In this document: positions 33,694 to 33,849 of the stretch, one piece after another | How positions within the stretch are numbered: position 1 is the stretch's first letter | How the letters are laid out: each line of letters starts with the position of its first letter | Assembly (NCBI GenBank): GCA_007132185.1 | Contig: SLPC01000095.1 | Location: 1-33,849 of the forward strand | Direction of reading: 5' to 3' | From: Anaerolineae bacterium | GTDB taxonomy: Bacteria; Chloroflexota; Anaerolineae; UBA1429 | Length of the DNA stretch: 33,849 nucleotides | Program-made: the position numbers and the translations under genes | Notes under the pieces: generated by a model | What the model was told of the DNA's origin: nothing | The model's input: only the letters and a program-made list of their open reading frames with translations | Database searches by the model: none

Positions 33694-33849
33694 ATGGATC
33701 CGTTTCGAGTGGGTATCATTGGCTGTGGACAGACACGTGCCAGCGGGCGCGCAACGGGCGCGGGCATTTCGCACCGGCATGCTGAGGGCTATAACGCCAC
33801 GCCCGATGCCGAGATCGTGGCGCTGGCCGACATTGTCATAGAGAATGCC
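33694..33849 (+). CDS. Gfo/Idh/MocA family oxidoreductase (N-terminal part)
   Basis: Only the first 52 codons are in the window. FRVGIIGCGQTRASGR has the Rossmann GxGxxx loop, followed by ISHRHAEGYN and AEIVALADI, the standard N-terminus of NAD(P)-dependent Gfo/Idh/MocA sugar dehydrogenases. ATG 33694 follows AAGGAG. The C-terminal catalytic domain is beyond the window, so substrate is unknown. Confidence 0.85.
   Translation, partial: MDPFRVGIIGCGQTRASGRATGAGISHRHAEGYNATPDAEIVALADIVIENA

Overview
This is a GC-rich bacterial chromosome segment with sigma70-like promoters, Shine-Dalgarno sites, a class A RNase P RNA and a SAM-I riboswitch. It has about 26 protein genes and no insertion sequence, phage gene, CRISPR array or tRNA that I can see. 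The mix of genes (a short core-MetE-like protein beside ahcY and metK, DUF438/hemerythrin, FucI-like isomerases, PfkB kinases, enolase-superfamily dehydratases) fits Chloroflexota, perhaps the Anaerolineae/Caldilineae side. That placement is inference from gene style; no phylogenetic marker was compared. Layout: (1) 1-7744, minus strand, is a surface-glycan operon. From promoter to end it runs GDP-6-deoxy-D-mannose reductase, GDP-mannose 4,6-dehydratase, phosphohexomutase, TatD hydrolase, a GT2, a GT4 and a polytopic GT39-type enzyme cut by the window edge. Together they look able to make GDP-D-rhamnose and put it, with other sugars, on a cell-surface glycan. (2) 7791-12715, minus strand, is a SAM-cycle operon. 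A strong promoter is followed by a canonical SAM-I riboswitch and terminator, then a MetE-like protein, a PfkB kinase, ahcY and metK, and a terminator. The gene set nearly closes the activated methyl cycle, but the MetE-like protein appears to have lost the zinc-ligand motifs of its family. (3) 12887-19947, plus strand, is a sugar-catabolic locus: a LacI regulator, then isomerase 1, kinase 1, class II aldolase, isomerase 2 and kinase 2. The two isomerase-kinase pairs are clear tandem duplicates around one aldolase. The chemistry is aldose to ketose, to ketose phosphate, to DHAP plus an aldehyde. The substrate is unknown and no transporter is present. (4) 20077-20550 holds rnpB with its promoter and terminator; the terminator lies inside the end of a convergent Fe-S uracil-DNA-glycosylase-like gene. 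(5) 21331-24663 holds a mandelate-racemase-like enzyme, then a convergent two-component system whose sensor has a His/Met-rich outer loop. (6) 24766-31876, plus strand: nucleoside phosphorylase, small membrane protein and APC permease form one likely operon, followed by a GNAT, a galactonate-dehydratase-like enolase-family enzyme, a PaaK-like adenylating protein and a membrane-anchored SagB-type oxidoreductase. (7) 31982-33849: a DUF438-hemerythrin-PAS protein on the minus strand has a CRP/FNR-type palindrome at about -41. Divergent from it is a small membrane protein, and last is the start of a Gfo/Idh/MocA oxidoreductase cut by the window end. Most worth follow-up are the zinc-ligand-less MetE-like protein under SAM-riboswitch control, the duplicated isomerase-kinase/aldolase locus, and the operator in front of the hemerythrin sensor.
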